Positions 19,140 to 26,821 of a DNA stretch of 64,000 bases are shown here, in pieces. Within the stretch, counting starts at the first letter, position 1, and each line of letters starts with the position of its first letter. The notes beneath the pieces were generated by a model that was given only the letters and a program-made list of their open reading frames with translations, was not told the origin of the DNA and made no database searches. A program made the translations under genes and the position numbers. Source of the stretch: Pseudarthrobacter sulfonivorans (GTDB taxonomy: Bacteria; Actinomycetota; Actinomycetes; Actinomycetales; Micrococcaceae). The DNA lies in NCBI RefSeq assembly GCF_024391045.1, contig NZ_JANFCZ010000008.1, positions 62,001 to 126,000 on the forward strand, read 5' to 3'.

Positions 19140-19200
19140 GATGCTCTATCACTTTTGGTCCTCATCCAACCTGGATAAGGACCAAAAGTGATAGAGCATC
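19140..19200. repeat. Perfect 22-bp inverted repeat between convergent genes
   Basis: Arm 19140-19161 pairs perfectly with 19179-19200, and the loop contains a further ATCCA/TGGAT pair. It lies between pgm and the nitroreductase gene, ending 10 bp before the latter's stop. The arm contains TCACTTTTGGTCC, shared with the 3622 element, and its right arm AGTGATAGAGC resembles AGTGAGAGAGC of the tandem repeat at 43034. Confidence 0.9.
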
Positions 19201-19209
19201 TTGGTTAGA

Positions 19210-19815
19210 TCAGACGGTGCGGACGACGTCCTCGTAGGCGAACTTGGGCTTGGCTGCACCCCAGGCGCCTTCACCGGGCTGGCCGATGTTGACCACCAGG
19301 AAGCTCTTCTGCTCGCCGGCGGGGTAAAGCTGGGCATCGATGGCGGTGAAGTCGGCGCCGGTCATCGGGCCCGCGGACAGGCCGAGGGAGCGGACGGCAA
19401 GGATGAAGTAGCCGGCCTGCAGGTGCGCGTTGTTGTTGCCGGTAGAGGCAGCCAGCTCCGGAGCGGCGTCGTACATGGCCTTCGGGGCGCCGTACTCGGG
19501 CAGGAAGGTGTCCCACTGTTCAGCCCACGCGGTGTCGTAGCTGAGGACGGCAACCAGCGGAGCCGAGGCCGTCTTGGCCTTGTTGCCGTTGGACATGGCG
19601 TCAACGAGCTTGGCGCGGGCCTCGTCCGAACGGACATAGGTGACGCGGAGCGGCTGGGAGTTGAAGGCCGTGGGGCCGAACTTGGTCAGCTCATAGATGG
19701 CGCGGGCCTGGTCCTCGGTCACCTCGCCGGTGAAGGAGTTGGCGGTGCGGGCTTCGGCAAAGATGGCGTCGACGGCGGCCGAGTCGATGACTGCTTCTTC
19801 GTGGGCAATAGTCAT
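19210..19815 (-). CDS. Nitroreductase-family protein, malonic-semialdehyde reductase (RutE)-like
   Basis: A 201-residue flavin nitroreductase-fold enzyme of the RutE/YdfG-partner group. Marks are RTANSFTGEVTEDQARAIYELTKFGPTAFNSQPLR and ILAVRSLGLSAGPMTGAD, close to the E. coli RutE pattern. RutE-type enzymes reduce malonic semialdehyde to 3-hydroxypropionate at the end of uracil breakdown. The divergent neighbour is a uracil-type permease, which fits pyrimidine metabolism, although no rutA-D genes are in the window. Function as a general nitroreductase remains possible. Confidence 0.8.
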   Translation of the reverse strand: MTIAHEEAVIDSAAVDAIFAEARTANSFTGEVTEDQARAIYELTKFGPTAFNSQPLRVTYVRSDEARAKLVDAMSNGNKAKTASAPLVAVLSYDTAWAEQWDTFLPEYGAPKAMYDAAPELAASTGNNNAHLQAGYFILAVRSLGLSAGPMTGADFTAIDAQLYPAGEQKSFLVVNIGQPGEGAWGAAKPKFAYEDVVRTV

Positions 19816-19957
19816 ATGCGTACCTTTCGCTGGGCCCGCTCATCGGGGTGATGGGCCGGCTATCTGCTTTCCATCGTTGCAACTTCAAGCGTTGCTGTCT
19901 TCTTCCCGTGACGGCCCGTGACGTTCGGCACAGCCCGTCGCGGGCGTGCGGGCGCGG

Positions 19958-19963
19958 TATTCT
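19958..19963 (+). promoter_or_regulatory. Possible -10 element of the uracil permease
   Basis: TATTCT is the best -10 match in the 200-bp divergent region before the permease ATG at 20016; no convincing -35 is seen. Confidence 0.3.
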
Positions 19964-20015
19964 TGCACCGGAAGATTCCAGCCCACGCGGCAACCCCCTT
20001 GAAAGGCCCCCGTCC

Positions 20016-21368
20016 ATGAGCATGCTCGGAATGAAATGGAAGCTGCACGGCACCGGCCGGTCGATTAAGCCCGGGCGCGTGGTTGCTCCGGACGAGCGGC
20101 TGGCCTGGCCGCTGACCATTGGCGTGGGCATGCAGCATGTGGTGGCCATGTTCGGCGCCACATTCCTGGTCCCCATCATCACCGGGATGCCGCCGGCCAC
20201 CACCCTCTTCTTTTCCGGCATTGGCACCCTGTTGTTCCTGGTCATCACCAAGGGCCGGGTGCCCAGCTACCTCGGCTCCAGCTTCGCCTTCATCGCGCCC
20301 ATCATGGCGTCCCAGCAGCAGTTCGGCATCCCCGGGGCGCTGGGCGGAGTGCTGCTCGCCGGCGTCGCCCTGGTCCTGATCGGGGCGATCGTCCAGAAAT
20401 TCGGCGCGGGCTGGATCAACCGGCTGATGCCGCCGATCGTCACCGGCGCCATCGTGGCCCTGATCGGCCTCAACCTCGCCCCCGCGGCGAAGATGAACTT
20501 CGCTGCCGCCCCCATCACTGCGGTGGTCACCCTGGCCACCATCATCCTGGTCAGTGTCCTGTTCCGCGGCATCATCGGCCGGCTGAGCATCCTGGTGGGC
20601 GTAGTGGCGGGCTACCTCGTGGCCATGCTGCGCGGCGAAGTGAGCTACGACAAGATGGACGCCGCCGCATGGATCGGCCTCCCCCACTTCCAGACGCCGG
20701 AATTCCACGTCGGCGTACTGGGGCTGTTCGTCCCCGTGGTCCTCGTCCTCGTGGCCGAGAACATCGGGCACGTGAAATCAGTGGCGGCGATGACGGGGCA
20801 AAACCTCGACGACGTCTCCGGGCGCGCGCTGATGGCCGACGGCATCGCCACAGTACTCGCCGGCGCCGGCGGCGGTTCCGGCACCACCACCTACGCGGAA
20901 AACATCGGCGTCATGGCGGCCACCAAGGTGTATTCCACGGCGGCGTACTGGGTGGCGGGGATCTTCGCCATCGTACTGAGTTTCTCACCGAAGTTCGGCG
21001 AACTGATTGCCACCGTACCGCCGGGCGTGCTGGGCGGTGCGGCCACCATGCTGTACGGCATGATCGGCATTCTCGGCGTGAAGATCTGGGTGCAGAACAA
21101 GGTGAACTTCGCCAACCCGGTAAACCTGACCACGGCCGCCGTCGCCCTGATCATCGGCATCGCGGACTACACCTGGGCCATCGGGGAACTGACCTTCACC
21201 GGCATCGCACTGGGCTCCGCCGCCGCACTGGTGATCTACCACGGCATGAGCGCCATTGCGAAGGCACGCGGCACGGCGGCGGAACCGGAAACCGAACTGG
21301 CCGGCCTTCCCCCGGCCGCGAAGGCCGCCCTCAACGCCGCAACGAAACGCAGCCCGAAAAAACGCTGA
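20016..21368 (+). CDS. uraA: Uracil/xanthine permease, NCS2 family (uracil type)
   Basis: A 450-residue inner-membrane nucleobase:proton symporter with about 12-14 hydrophobic segments. The substrate-site region LVAENIGHVKSVAAMTGQN and the downstream TTTYAENIGVMAATKVYST are the uracil-permease (UraA/PyrP) variants of the NCS2 signature. The start ATG 20016 has GAAAGG upstream; the long frame to 19848 lacks membrane character. It is divergent from the RutE-like gene. Its TGA directly abuts the stop of the convergent SGNH gene. Confidence 0.9.
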   Translation: MSMLGMKWKLHGTGRSIKPGRVVAPDERLAWPLTIGVGMQHVVAMFGATFLVPIITGMPPATTLFFSGIGTLLFLVITKGRVPSYLGSSFAFIAPIMASQQQFGIPGALGGVLLAGVALVLIGAIVQKFGAGWINRLMPPIVTGAIVALIGLNLAPAAKMNFAAAPITAVVTLATIILVSVLFRGIIGRLSILVGVVAGYLVAMLRGEVSYDKMDAAAWIGLPHFQTPEFHVGVLGLFVPVVLVLVAENIGHVKSVAAMTGQNLDDVSGRALMADGIATVLAGAGGGSGTTTYAENIGVMAATKVYSTAAYWVAGIFAIVLSFSPKFGELIATVPPGVLGGAATMLYGMIGILGVKIWVQNKVNFANPVNLTTAAVALIIGIADYTWAIGELTFTGIALGSAAALVIYHGMSAIAKARGTAAEPETELAGLPPAAKAALNAATKRSPKKR

Positions 21369-22232
21369 TCAGGCCGCGTGGCCTCCACTCAGGTACGCCG
21401 CCGGCGGCGTGCCCCGGCCGAAGACCGGCCCGGGCTCGGGCCGTTTGGCGGTCAACTCCTCTTCTGACGGGTGCTTGAGCTGGCGGACCACCCACGGGAA
21501 AAGGTACTCCCGCGCCCAGACCAGGTCTTCCGCCCGCGCCTCCCGCCAGCCTCGCGGCAGGGACGGCTTGGGTTCAAGCGGCACCAACGTGTGCGGGACA
21601 CCGAGGGCCCTCAGGACTGCCATGGCGATGGTGTGGTGACCGAGGGGTGAGAAGTGCAGCCGGTCCGGATCCCACATGCCCGGGTGCGAGAGTTCACGCA
21701 GGAACCACAGATCCACCATCACCGCGTCATGGCGGGCAGCCACCGTATGGAGATTTTCGTTGAAGATGGCCACCTTGCCGCGGATCTGGCTGAAGACAGG
21801 CGTCGCGCCCCAGTCGGGTCCGGCGAAGAGGACCACTGTGGCGCCGGACCGTGCCAGTTGTTCCACCCCAACGTCGATCTTTTCTGCCAGCCGGTCCGGA
21901 TCGCTGCGCCTGAACACCATGTCGTTGCCGCCGGCCGATAACGTCACCAGGTCCGGCTTCAGCTCCAGCGCGGGCTCCAGTTGCCGGTCGAAGATCTGCT
22001 GCAGCAGCAGGCCCCGGATGGCGAGGTTTGCGTAGGAAAAATCCGGCTGGTTGACGCTCAATTCCTCGGCCACGCGGTCTGCCCAGCCGCGCAGGCCGCC
22101 TTCACTGCGGGGGTCGGGGTCACCGATCCCTTCCGTGAAGGAATCACCCAGCGCCACCAGCCTGCGCCAAGGGTGAAGTGCTGGCTCCGCAGGGGCGCTT
22201 GTGGCTGCCCTGTTCTGATTCCGGGCCTTCAT
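21369..22232 (-). CDS. SGNH/GDSL-family hydrolase
   Basis: A 287-residue cytoplasmic SGNH esterase/lipase-fold enzyme. All four blocks are seen: Ser in VALGDSFTEGIGD, Gly in NLAIRG, Asn in SAGGNDMVF, and Asp/His in DRLHFSPLGHH. The substrate is unknown. Its ATG overlaps the stop of the GAF-ANTAR gene in an ATGA tetramer, so translation is coupled to that regulator. At the 3' end the stop codon touches that of the convergent permease with no gap. Confidence 0.9.
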   Translation of the reverse strand: MKARNQNRAATSAPAEPALHPWRRLVALGDSFTEGIGDPDPRSEGGLRGWADRVAEELSVNQPDFSYANLAIRGLLLQQIFDRQLEPALELKPDLVTLSAGGNDMVFRRSDPDRLAEKIDVGVEQLARSGATVVLFAGPDWGATPVFSQIRGKVAIFNENLHTVAARHDAVMVDLWFLRELSHPGMWDPDRLHFSPLGHHTIAMAVLRALGVPHTLVPLEPKPSLPRGWREARAEDLVWAREYLFPWVVRQLKHPSEEELTAKRPEPGPVFGRGTPPAAYLSGGHAA

Positions 22233-23044
22233 GGTGTACTCCCTGTTTTGTAGGGTCCTTCATGCACCGCCGGTGTTTCGACCGCGATAAGGTCGAAGCC
22301 GGCGTTGTCCTGGCGGGGTTCCGCCGTGTCGGGGCGTGAGGCCGCCACGATGTTCAGGGCCGTCTGCCGCAGCCCTTGGCTGGTATGCCTGGCGACGGTC
22401 CTTAGATACTGCACAGCCGCCTCGTGCCCGAGACCGTAGTCGGCCATGAGGATGCCGACGGCCAGGTCCAGAAGGACTGCCGAGCTCTGTGCGATGGCCA
22501 GCTGCGCGTCGGCCTCGGTCCGGGCGGCCACCCGCACCACCAGGCGCAGGGAGCTCGCCACCTGCCGGGCATACCGGCGTGCCAGCACGATGTCCTTGCT
22601 GCTGAACGCATGGGGCAAGGCGGCATAAAGGCTCAGCGCCGCATGCCACCCTGCCGCGGACACTATGGGCGTGGACAGCAACGATCTGACCCCGTGTTCC
22701 GCGGCAGCGTTGGCGTAGCCCGGCCAGCGGCGGTCGCTGGCCGTGTCTGCCACGTGCACAAAGTCACCGGTACGCAGTGACTCCAACACGGGTCCGTCTG
22801 CGAACGAGCACTGTTCTTCGTCTGCAGCCCTGGCCGCGGCGCTTCCGGCGGCGGCGGTCCGGGCCGCGCCGGGACGGAAGAAGGTGACGGCCCAACTGAT
22901 TGACCGGACATCGGCGTCGAGGTCGCGCATGAACTCGCCGGTGACCGAGGCAAGGAAGTCCTCAACGTCCCTGCTCTCGAACACCACGTCCTGGGGATCG
23001 GGAAGGGATTCCCAGCCTGGCATCCGTGGAGTCTCCGCGGCCAT
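22229..23044 (-). CDS. GAF-ANTAR transcription antiterminator
   Basis: A 271-residue regulator with an N-terminal GAF sensor domain (about residues 25-165, SFADGPVLESLRTGDFVHVADTASDRRWPGY). A C-terminal ANTAR RNA-binding domain follows (about 175-232, SAVLLDLAVGILMADYGLGHEAAVQYLRTVARHT). ANTAR proteins bind paired hairpins in leader RNA and prevent termination. The target RNA is not evident, and no typical paired hairpin was seen directly upstream. It is the first gene of a coupled pair with the SGNH hydrolase. TAGGCG ends 6 nt before the ATG, a weak leaderless-type -10. Confidence 0.88.
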   Translation of the reverse strand: MAAETPRMPGWESLPDPQDVVFESRDVEDFLASVTGEFMRDLDADVRSISWAVTFFRPGAARTAAAGSAAARAADEEQCSFADGPVLESLRTGDFVHVADTASDRRWPGYANAAAEHGVRSLLSTPIVSAAGWHAALSLYAALPHAFSSKDIVLARRYARQVASSLRLVVRVAARTEADAQLAIAQSSAVLLDLAVGILMADYGLGHEAAVQYLRTVARHTSQGLRQTALNIVAASRPDTAEPRQDNAGFDLIAVETPAVHEGPYKTGSTP

Positions 23045-23157
23045 AACCCACGCCTAGGATCGATACGCGCGGCCCACTGCAAAACCTGTTATTAGGATAC
23101 GTCCGGAGTTGGTTTCACGGGTGTGATTCTGCGGCACCAATATGCGGCTGCGGACAG

Positions 23158-23193
23158 CACGGTGCCGCCCTCAAGAATCCGGGCGGCACCGTG
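23158..23193. terminator. 13-bp perfect hairpin after the 23235 gene
   Basis: CACGGTGCCGCCC at 23158-23170 pairs with 23181-23193 across a 10-nt loop. It lies 42 bp beyond the 23235-23588 stop on the minus strand and before the GAF-ANTAR promoter. There is no T-run, so it may be a terminator or a stability element. Confidence 0.55.
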
Positions 23194-23234
23194 CCGGTGA
23201 CGTGCGCCGGGCGAATCCCGGCGGCACCAAAGGT

Positions 23235-23588
23235 TTAGCCGGCGTCGAAGCTTTCATCGTCGTCGTTAGGTGACTTTTCCTTGTCCAGGTTATTGCCGCT
23301 GCCGTCGGGCAGGCCGGAAGCATCCTGTTCGGACTCCGAGGAGAACGGCTTCGAGCCCTGGGAATCCGCGTTTGACCCGTCGATTTCGGCGTCCGCGGAC
23401 GGCACATCCGCGTCACCGGACCCGGACTGCTGCTCCCCCGGTTCGGGCCCCGGATCGTTCGAGTCCGCGTCATCGCTGTGCTGAGCGGACGGCTTGTTGT
23501 CCGCACCGCCCATCTCCTGCTCCGGGGTGGGCGAACCGTAGCCGCCCACTTCCTTTTCCGGTTCCGGGCGCTGGTTTTCCTGACTCAT
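23235..23588 (-). CDS. Acidic, disordered hypothetical protein
   Basis: A 117-residue protein almost entirely built of Asp, Glu, Ser, Gly, Pro, Asn and Gln with no hydrophobic core, so intrinsically disordered. It starts MSQENQRPEPEKEVGGYGSP and ends NDDDESFDAG. A very good ribosome site (AAGGAGGAACC) precedes the ATG, which supports expression. Similar acidic small proteins occur in Arthrobacter genomes, but I know no function. Divergent from the DUF6328-like gene. Confidence 0.6.
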   Translation of the reverse strand: MSQENQRPEPEKEVGGYGSPTPEQEMGGADNKPSAQHSDDADSNDPGPEPGEQQSGSGDADVPSADAEIDGSNADSQGSKPFSSESEQDASGLPDGSGNNLDKEKSPNDDDESFDAG

Positions 23589-23771
23589 GGTTCCTCCTTG
23601 TGGATGTGGATGAATCTGCGAGCAGCCCTTCGAAAATCTCCCGCCCGGCAGAGCGAGTCACCGTTCGACTCGAGTAATAAGCAACCTTAGCAATTGTTGA
23701 TCTCGCCGCAACTTCGGCCTAGCTTGAAATCACACGGCTTGGTGGCCACGCCCCCGGAGCAAGGAGAAGCG

Positions 23772-24266
23772 ATGCCGAACGCGGAGGACGTCACGGGCGG
23801 GTCAGGCCGGCACGAAACCCGGGAAGAGCAGCTTGACCGCAACTGGTCCGAACTGCTCCAGGAACTCAGGGTCCTACAGACCGGGGTGCAGATTTTGGCA
23901 GGTTTCCTCCTGACACTCCCCTTCCAGCAGCGTTTTGAGAAACTGGACGGCTTTCAGGTCACCCTCTACCTCGTCAACGTTGTTATTGCCGCCCTCACCA
24001 CGGTATTCATCCTGCTTCCGGTGAGCGTTCACCGCCGCCTGTTCCGCCAGCGGCTCAAGGAGATGCTCGTGTCCAGCGCCGACACCATCACCAAACTCGC
24101 CCTGGCCGGGGTTGGCATGCTCAGCGTCGGGACGGCCGCGCTGGTTTTTGACGTCACGGCTGGCCGGCCGGCGGGCCTGACCGCGGGCGGGGTCCTGCTT
24201 GCGGTGCTCCTGATCCTTCTGGTCTATGTCCCCCTGCGCCTGAACCGCCGCGCCCGGGGGCGGTAG
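23772..24266 (+). CDS. DUF6328-like four-helix membrane protein
   Basis: A 164-residue inner-membrane protein. The N-terminus is charged (EDVTGGSGRHETREEQLDRNWSELLQELRVLQTGVQIL), then four hydrophobic segments follow: AGFLLTLPFQ, LYLVNVVIAALTTVFILLP, LALAGVGMLSVGTAALVF and GVLLAVLLILLVYVPL. The RNWSELLQELRV..QTG..IL pattern matches my memory of the DUF6328 family, of unknown function. ATG 23772 has AAGGAGA upstream; an earlier frame start at 23694 is not supported. It ends 3 bp from the stop of the convergent glycerate kinase. Confidence 0.65.
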   Translation: MPNAEDVTGGSGRHETREEQLDRNWSELLQELRVLQTGVQILAGFLLTLPFQQRFEKLDGFQVTLYLVNVVIAALTTVFILLPVSVHRRLFRQRLKEMLVSSADTITKLALAGVGMLSVGTAALVFDVTAGRPAGLTAGGVLLAVLLILLVYVPLRLNRRARGR

Positions 24267-24269
24267 CCC

Positions 24270-25406
24270 TCAGGCGCCTTCCAGGACCTGGCTGGTTGCC
24301 CACGCGAGGTACTTTGCCGCGTTGGCGACGGCGTCTTCCGGGCTGGCGGCGACGTCGAGCAGCTGGGCGGCGGCCACTACGCCGTGGCCGGCCAGGTCCT
24401 CGGGCGTGACCAGGATCCGGCCCGCCACCGCAATCACCGGGATGCCCCGCTCGCGGGCCGCGTCGGCGAGCGCGATGGGTGCCTTCCCCGTCAGCGACTG
24501 GGAGTCCAGGGATCCTTCGCCGGTGATCACGAGGTCTGCGTTGTCCAGCTGGCCCGCGAGGCCGGTGAGCCCCGCCACCAGTGCGAATCCGCCTTCCAGG
24601 CGTGCGCTGCCGAAGGCAAGGAACGACGCCGGGAAGCCACCGGCTGCCCCGGCTCCCGGGAGGTTGACGTCCCGGCCGGTCGCTTCACGGAGCACGGACG
24701 CCCAGTTGCGGAGACCGGCGTCGAGCAGTTCAATGGCTTCGGCGTCAGCTCCCTTCTGGGGGCCGAAAACGTGGGCGGCGCCGGTGGCGCCGAATAGAGG
24801 GTTCTGCACGTCCACTGCGATTCTGAACGTGACCGCTGACAGCCGCGGATCCAACCCGGAAGTGTCCAGGGCCACCACATCGGCCAGCGATCCGCCGCCC
24901 AGCGGGACCACGTTGCCGGCACGGTCCAGGGGCTTGAGGCCCAGCGCACGCAGGGCGCCGCTGCCGCCGTCGGTCATGGCCGACCCGCCCAGGCCCAGCA
25001 CAATTTCGGTGGCGCCTGCGTCGAGGGCCGCGGCGATCAGCTGCCCGCAACCGTAGCTGTGGGCCCGCAGGGCGTTGGCCGGGGTGGGCTCCATCTGCGC
25101 CAGGCCGGACGCCTGCGCGGTTTCGATGACAGCAACAACACCACCGTCGTCGTTTTTACGGATCGCCCAGGCCGCACCGACGGGCTTAAGGATGGGCCCC
25201 ACCACCGCGTTGAGCCGCTCCTCGTAACCGGCGGAAACGGCCGCCTCCAAGGTTCCCTCGCCGCCGTCGGCGATCGGAAACTGGTTGGCCACGGCATCCG
25301 GATAGACGCGCAGCGCTCCTTCCGCGATGGCGGCGGCGGCCTCTGCTGCGGTGAGGGAACCCTTGAACTTGTCCGGGGCGATGAGAATGCGCATGCGCTC
25401 AATCAT
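24270..25406 (-). CDS. Glycerate kinase (GK1/GlxK type)
   Basis: A 378-residue glycerate kinase that phosphorylates D-glycerate, mainly to 2-phosphoglycerate, feeding glyoxylate or hydroxy-acid breakdown into glycolysis. Family marks are MRILIAPDKFKGSLTA at the N-terminus, FPIADGGEGTLEA, VLGLGGSAMTDGG and ITGEGSLDSQSLTGKAP. ATG 25394 would give the canonical MRIL start; ATG 25406 adds MIER and has GGGG upstream. A near-palindromic LacI-type operator candidate lies just before the start. Confidence 0.93.
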   Translation of the reverse strand: MIERMRILIAPDKFKGSLTAAEAAAAIAEGALRVYPDAVANQFPIADGGEGTLEAAVSAGYEERLNAVVGPILKPVGAAWAIRKNDDGGVVAVIETAQASGLAQMEPTPANALRAHSYGCGQLIAAALDAGATEIVLGLGGSAMTDGGSGALRALGLKPLDRAGNVVPLGGGSLADVVALDTSGLDPRLSAVTFRIAVDVQNPLFGATGAAHVFGPQKGADAEAIELLDAGLRNWASVLREATGRDVNLPGAGAAGGFPASFLAFGSARLEGGFALVAGLTGLAGQLDNADLVITGEGSLDSQSLTGKAPIALADAARERGIPVIAVAGRILVTPEDLAGHGVVAAAQLLDVAASPEDAVANAAKYLAWATSQVLEGA

Positions 25407-25420
25407 GCCAGCCCCATGAG

Positions 25421-25434
25421 GGAAAGCGCTTGCC
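25421..25434. promoter_or_regulatory. LacI-type operator-like palindrome before glycerate kinase
   Basis: GGAAAGCGCTTGCC has a perfect AAGCGCTT centre with a central CG step, the usual look of LacI/GalR-family sites. It lies 15 bp upstream of ATG 25406 and 8 bp before the stop-side end of the methyltransferase gene. Confidence 0.35.
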
Positions 25435-25441
25435 AGATCCG

Positions 25442-26275
25442 CTATGCGGACAGCGGGGCCTGCCCGGCGGCCTTGCCTTTGAGGACCGCAAAGTAGCCGG
25501 GGACCCGGCTGTCCCCGTCAGCATCCATCAGTGGATTGGTTTCGATGGTGGCGCTGCCGTCCTCCACGAGCGTCCACCGGTCCGCCGGCATCACGACGGC
25601 GAGCTCCGCCGGGCCGAAGTGCCCGGGCATGGGCAGCTTGCGGATAGCCAGTTCCAGCGGCGCCGGGATCCGCCGGAGTGAGGCACCCAGGTGCGAGACG
25701 TACTCCACCGGGTTGCCGCGAAAGTTCGTCTCCGCCAGGAAAACCCGGCCGCGGATGCCCACCAGCTGCCGGAGGTTTTCCATCAGGGCGGCCTGATCTG
25801 CGGTGCTCAGGACATGGAGCACCCCTCGGATGAAGACATTGGCGTCCGTCGGTCCCGCGAGGCCGGCGCCAGCTCCCGGCCGCGTCATATCGCACGTCAC
25901 AAAGCTGACGTTTGGTAGCCCTGCCGACTCGTCCCGCGCGCGGGATACCGCATGGTCAGCAACGTCCACCCCGATCACCTGCGGCGAAAATGCCGCCAGG
26001 GCCCGGCTGAACGCACCATGGCCACAGCCCACATCAACCACGGGAAGGTTCGGATCAAAGTGCCGCTTCAGGATGCTCCGGTAGCCCTGCAACTCGTTGT
26101 CAGAACCGGAATCCCAGAGCACTTCGCTGCTGGTCCCCGTGCTGACGATGCCTGCCCAGTACTTGTCCCAGGCAACGGTACGGTCTTTGGGAGCGGAACG
26201 GGACAGCCTGATGAGCTTGGGCAGGATCAGGTACTTCCGCCAGGAGGAGCGCATCGGTTTCGAAGGGGAGGGCAC
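25442..26275 (-). CDS. Class I SAM-dependent methyltransferase
   Basis: A 277-residue Rossmann-fold methyltransferase. Motif I is VVDVGCGHGAFSRAL (about residue 79-93), then the acidic loop VIGVDVADHAV, and motif II-like VSFVTCDMTRP. The ending VPGYFAVLKGKA is a C-terminal strand. The substrate is unknown; the C-terminal region does not match a named subfamily that I recognise. It starts at GTG 26275 with TATATT exactly 6 nt upstream and no ribosome site, so it is probably leaderless. It lies upstream of glycerate kinase on the same strand with 35 bp between. Confidence 0.8.
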   Translation of the reverse strand: MPSPSKPMRSSWRKYLILPKLIRLSRSAPKDRTVAWDKYWAGIVSTGTSSEVLWDSGSDNELQGYRSILKRHFDPNLPVVDVGCGHGAFSRALAAFSPQVIGVDVADHAVSRARDESAGLPNVSFVTCDMTRPGAGAGLAGPTDANVFIRGVLHVLSTADQAALMENLRQLVGIRGRVFLAETNFRGNPVEYVSHLGASLRRIPAPLELAIRKLPMPGHFGPAELAVVMPADRWTLVEDGSATIETNPLMDADGDSRVPGYFAVLKGKAAGQAPLSA

Positions 26276-26281
26276 CGTTCA

Positions 26282-26287
26282 AATATA
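26282..26287 (-). promoter_or_regulatory. -10 element TATATT of the methyltransferase (leaderless)
   Basis: On the minus strand TATATT is followed by six bases and the GTG start at 26275. Confidence 0.55.
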
Positions 26288-26331
26288 GGTCCCCGAATGC
26301 CCCGCGCCGTCGCCTGGACGGTCCGCGCGTT

Positions 26332-26718
26332 TCAGGCGACGGCCTGCTGGTCCTTCAACAGCCAGTCGGTGGCCTCTTGCCTCGACGTGAAAAACCGCGT
26401 GGGGCAGGGCAGCTTGTTGATGCCCAGGATGAAGTTGGCCAGCACTTTGTCCACGGGCGATGCGCCCAGCAGGGCTATGCGGGACGCCTGGCACGGCCTG
26501 CCGAAAACGGCGCGTGCACCGCGGCTGACCTGCGCCGTCGTGGCCATATCCACCAGCATGGGGTGACGGAGTTCCCCGCACAGTTCATTCACGCCGAGCA
26601 TTGCCGCTTCGGCGTCGGCCTGGGATATGGAGGCCGCGCGGGGCCACTTCAGCTGGAGAACACCCTGTCCATCCAACGACAGCTCCGCCTTCACACCTTC
26701 TGCAGGCTGATTCGTCAC
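26332..26718 (-). CDS. STAS/SpoIIAA-like small protein
   Basis: A 128-residue alpha/beta protein resembling the STAS/SpoIIAA-like group: LSLDGQGVLQLKWPRAASISQADAEAAMLGVN, then PMLVDMATTAQVSRGARAVFG, and FFTSRQEATDWLL at the end. In similar proteins the Thr/Ser after VDM is where a serine would be phosphorylated, but here it cannot be assigned. It starts at GTG 26718 with GGAGGG upstream. It is divergent from the histidine kinase and next to c-di-GMP proteins, so it may belong to a signalling set. Confidence 0.55.
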   Translation of the reverse strand: MTNQPAEGVKAELSLDGQGVLQLKWPRAASISQADAEAAMLGVNELCGELRHPMLVDMATTAQVSRGARAVFGRPCQASRIALLGASPVDKVLANFILGINKLPCPTRFFTSRQEATDWLLKDQQAVA

Positions 26719-26766
26719 GATTACCCTCCGCGCTTCCTAAGAGGGGCCAGCTATGCCCCGTCACCC

Positions 26767-26772
26767 TACAAT
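26767..26772 (+). promoter_or_regulatory. -10 element TACAAT of the histidine kinase
   Basis: TACAAT lies 49 bp before the proposed TTG start. It overlaps the ATG at 26771, which makes that ATG an unlikely start. Confidence 0.4.
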
Positions 26773-26821
26773 GTACTCATTCAGGACTGAACGGTTCCTG
26801 ACCAGCAGCGAGGGGGACGGG

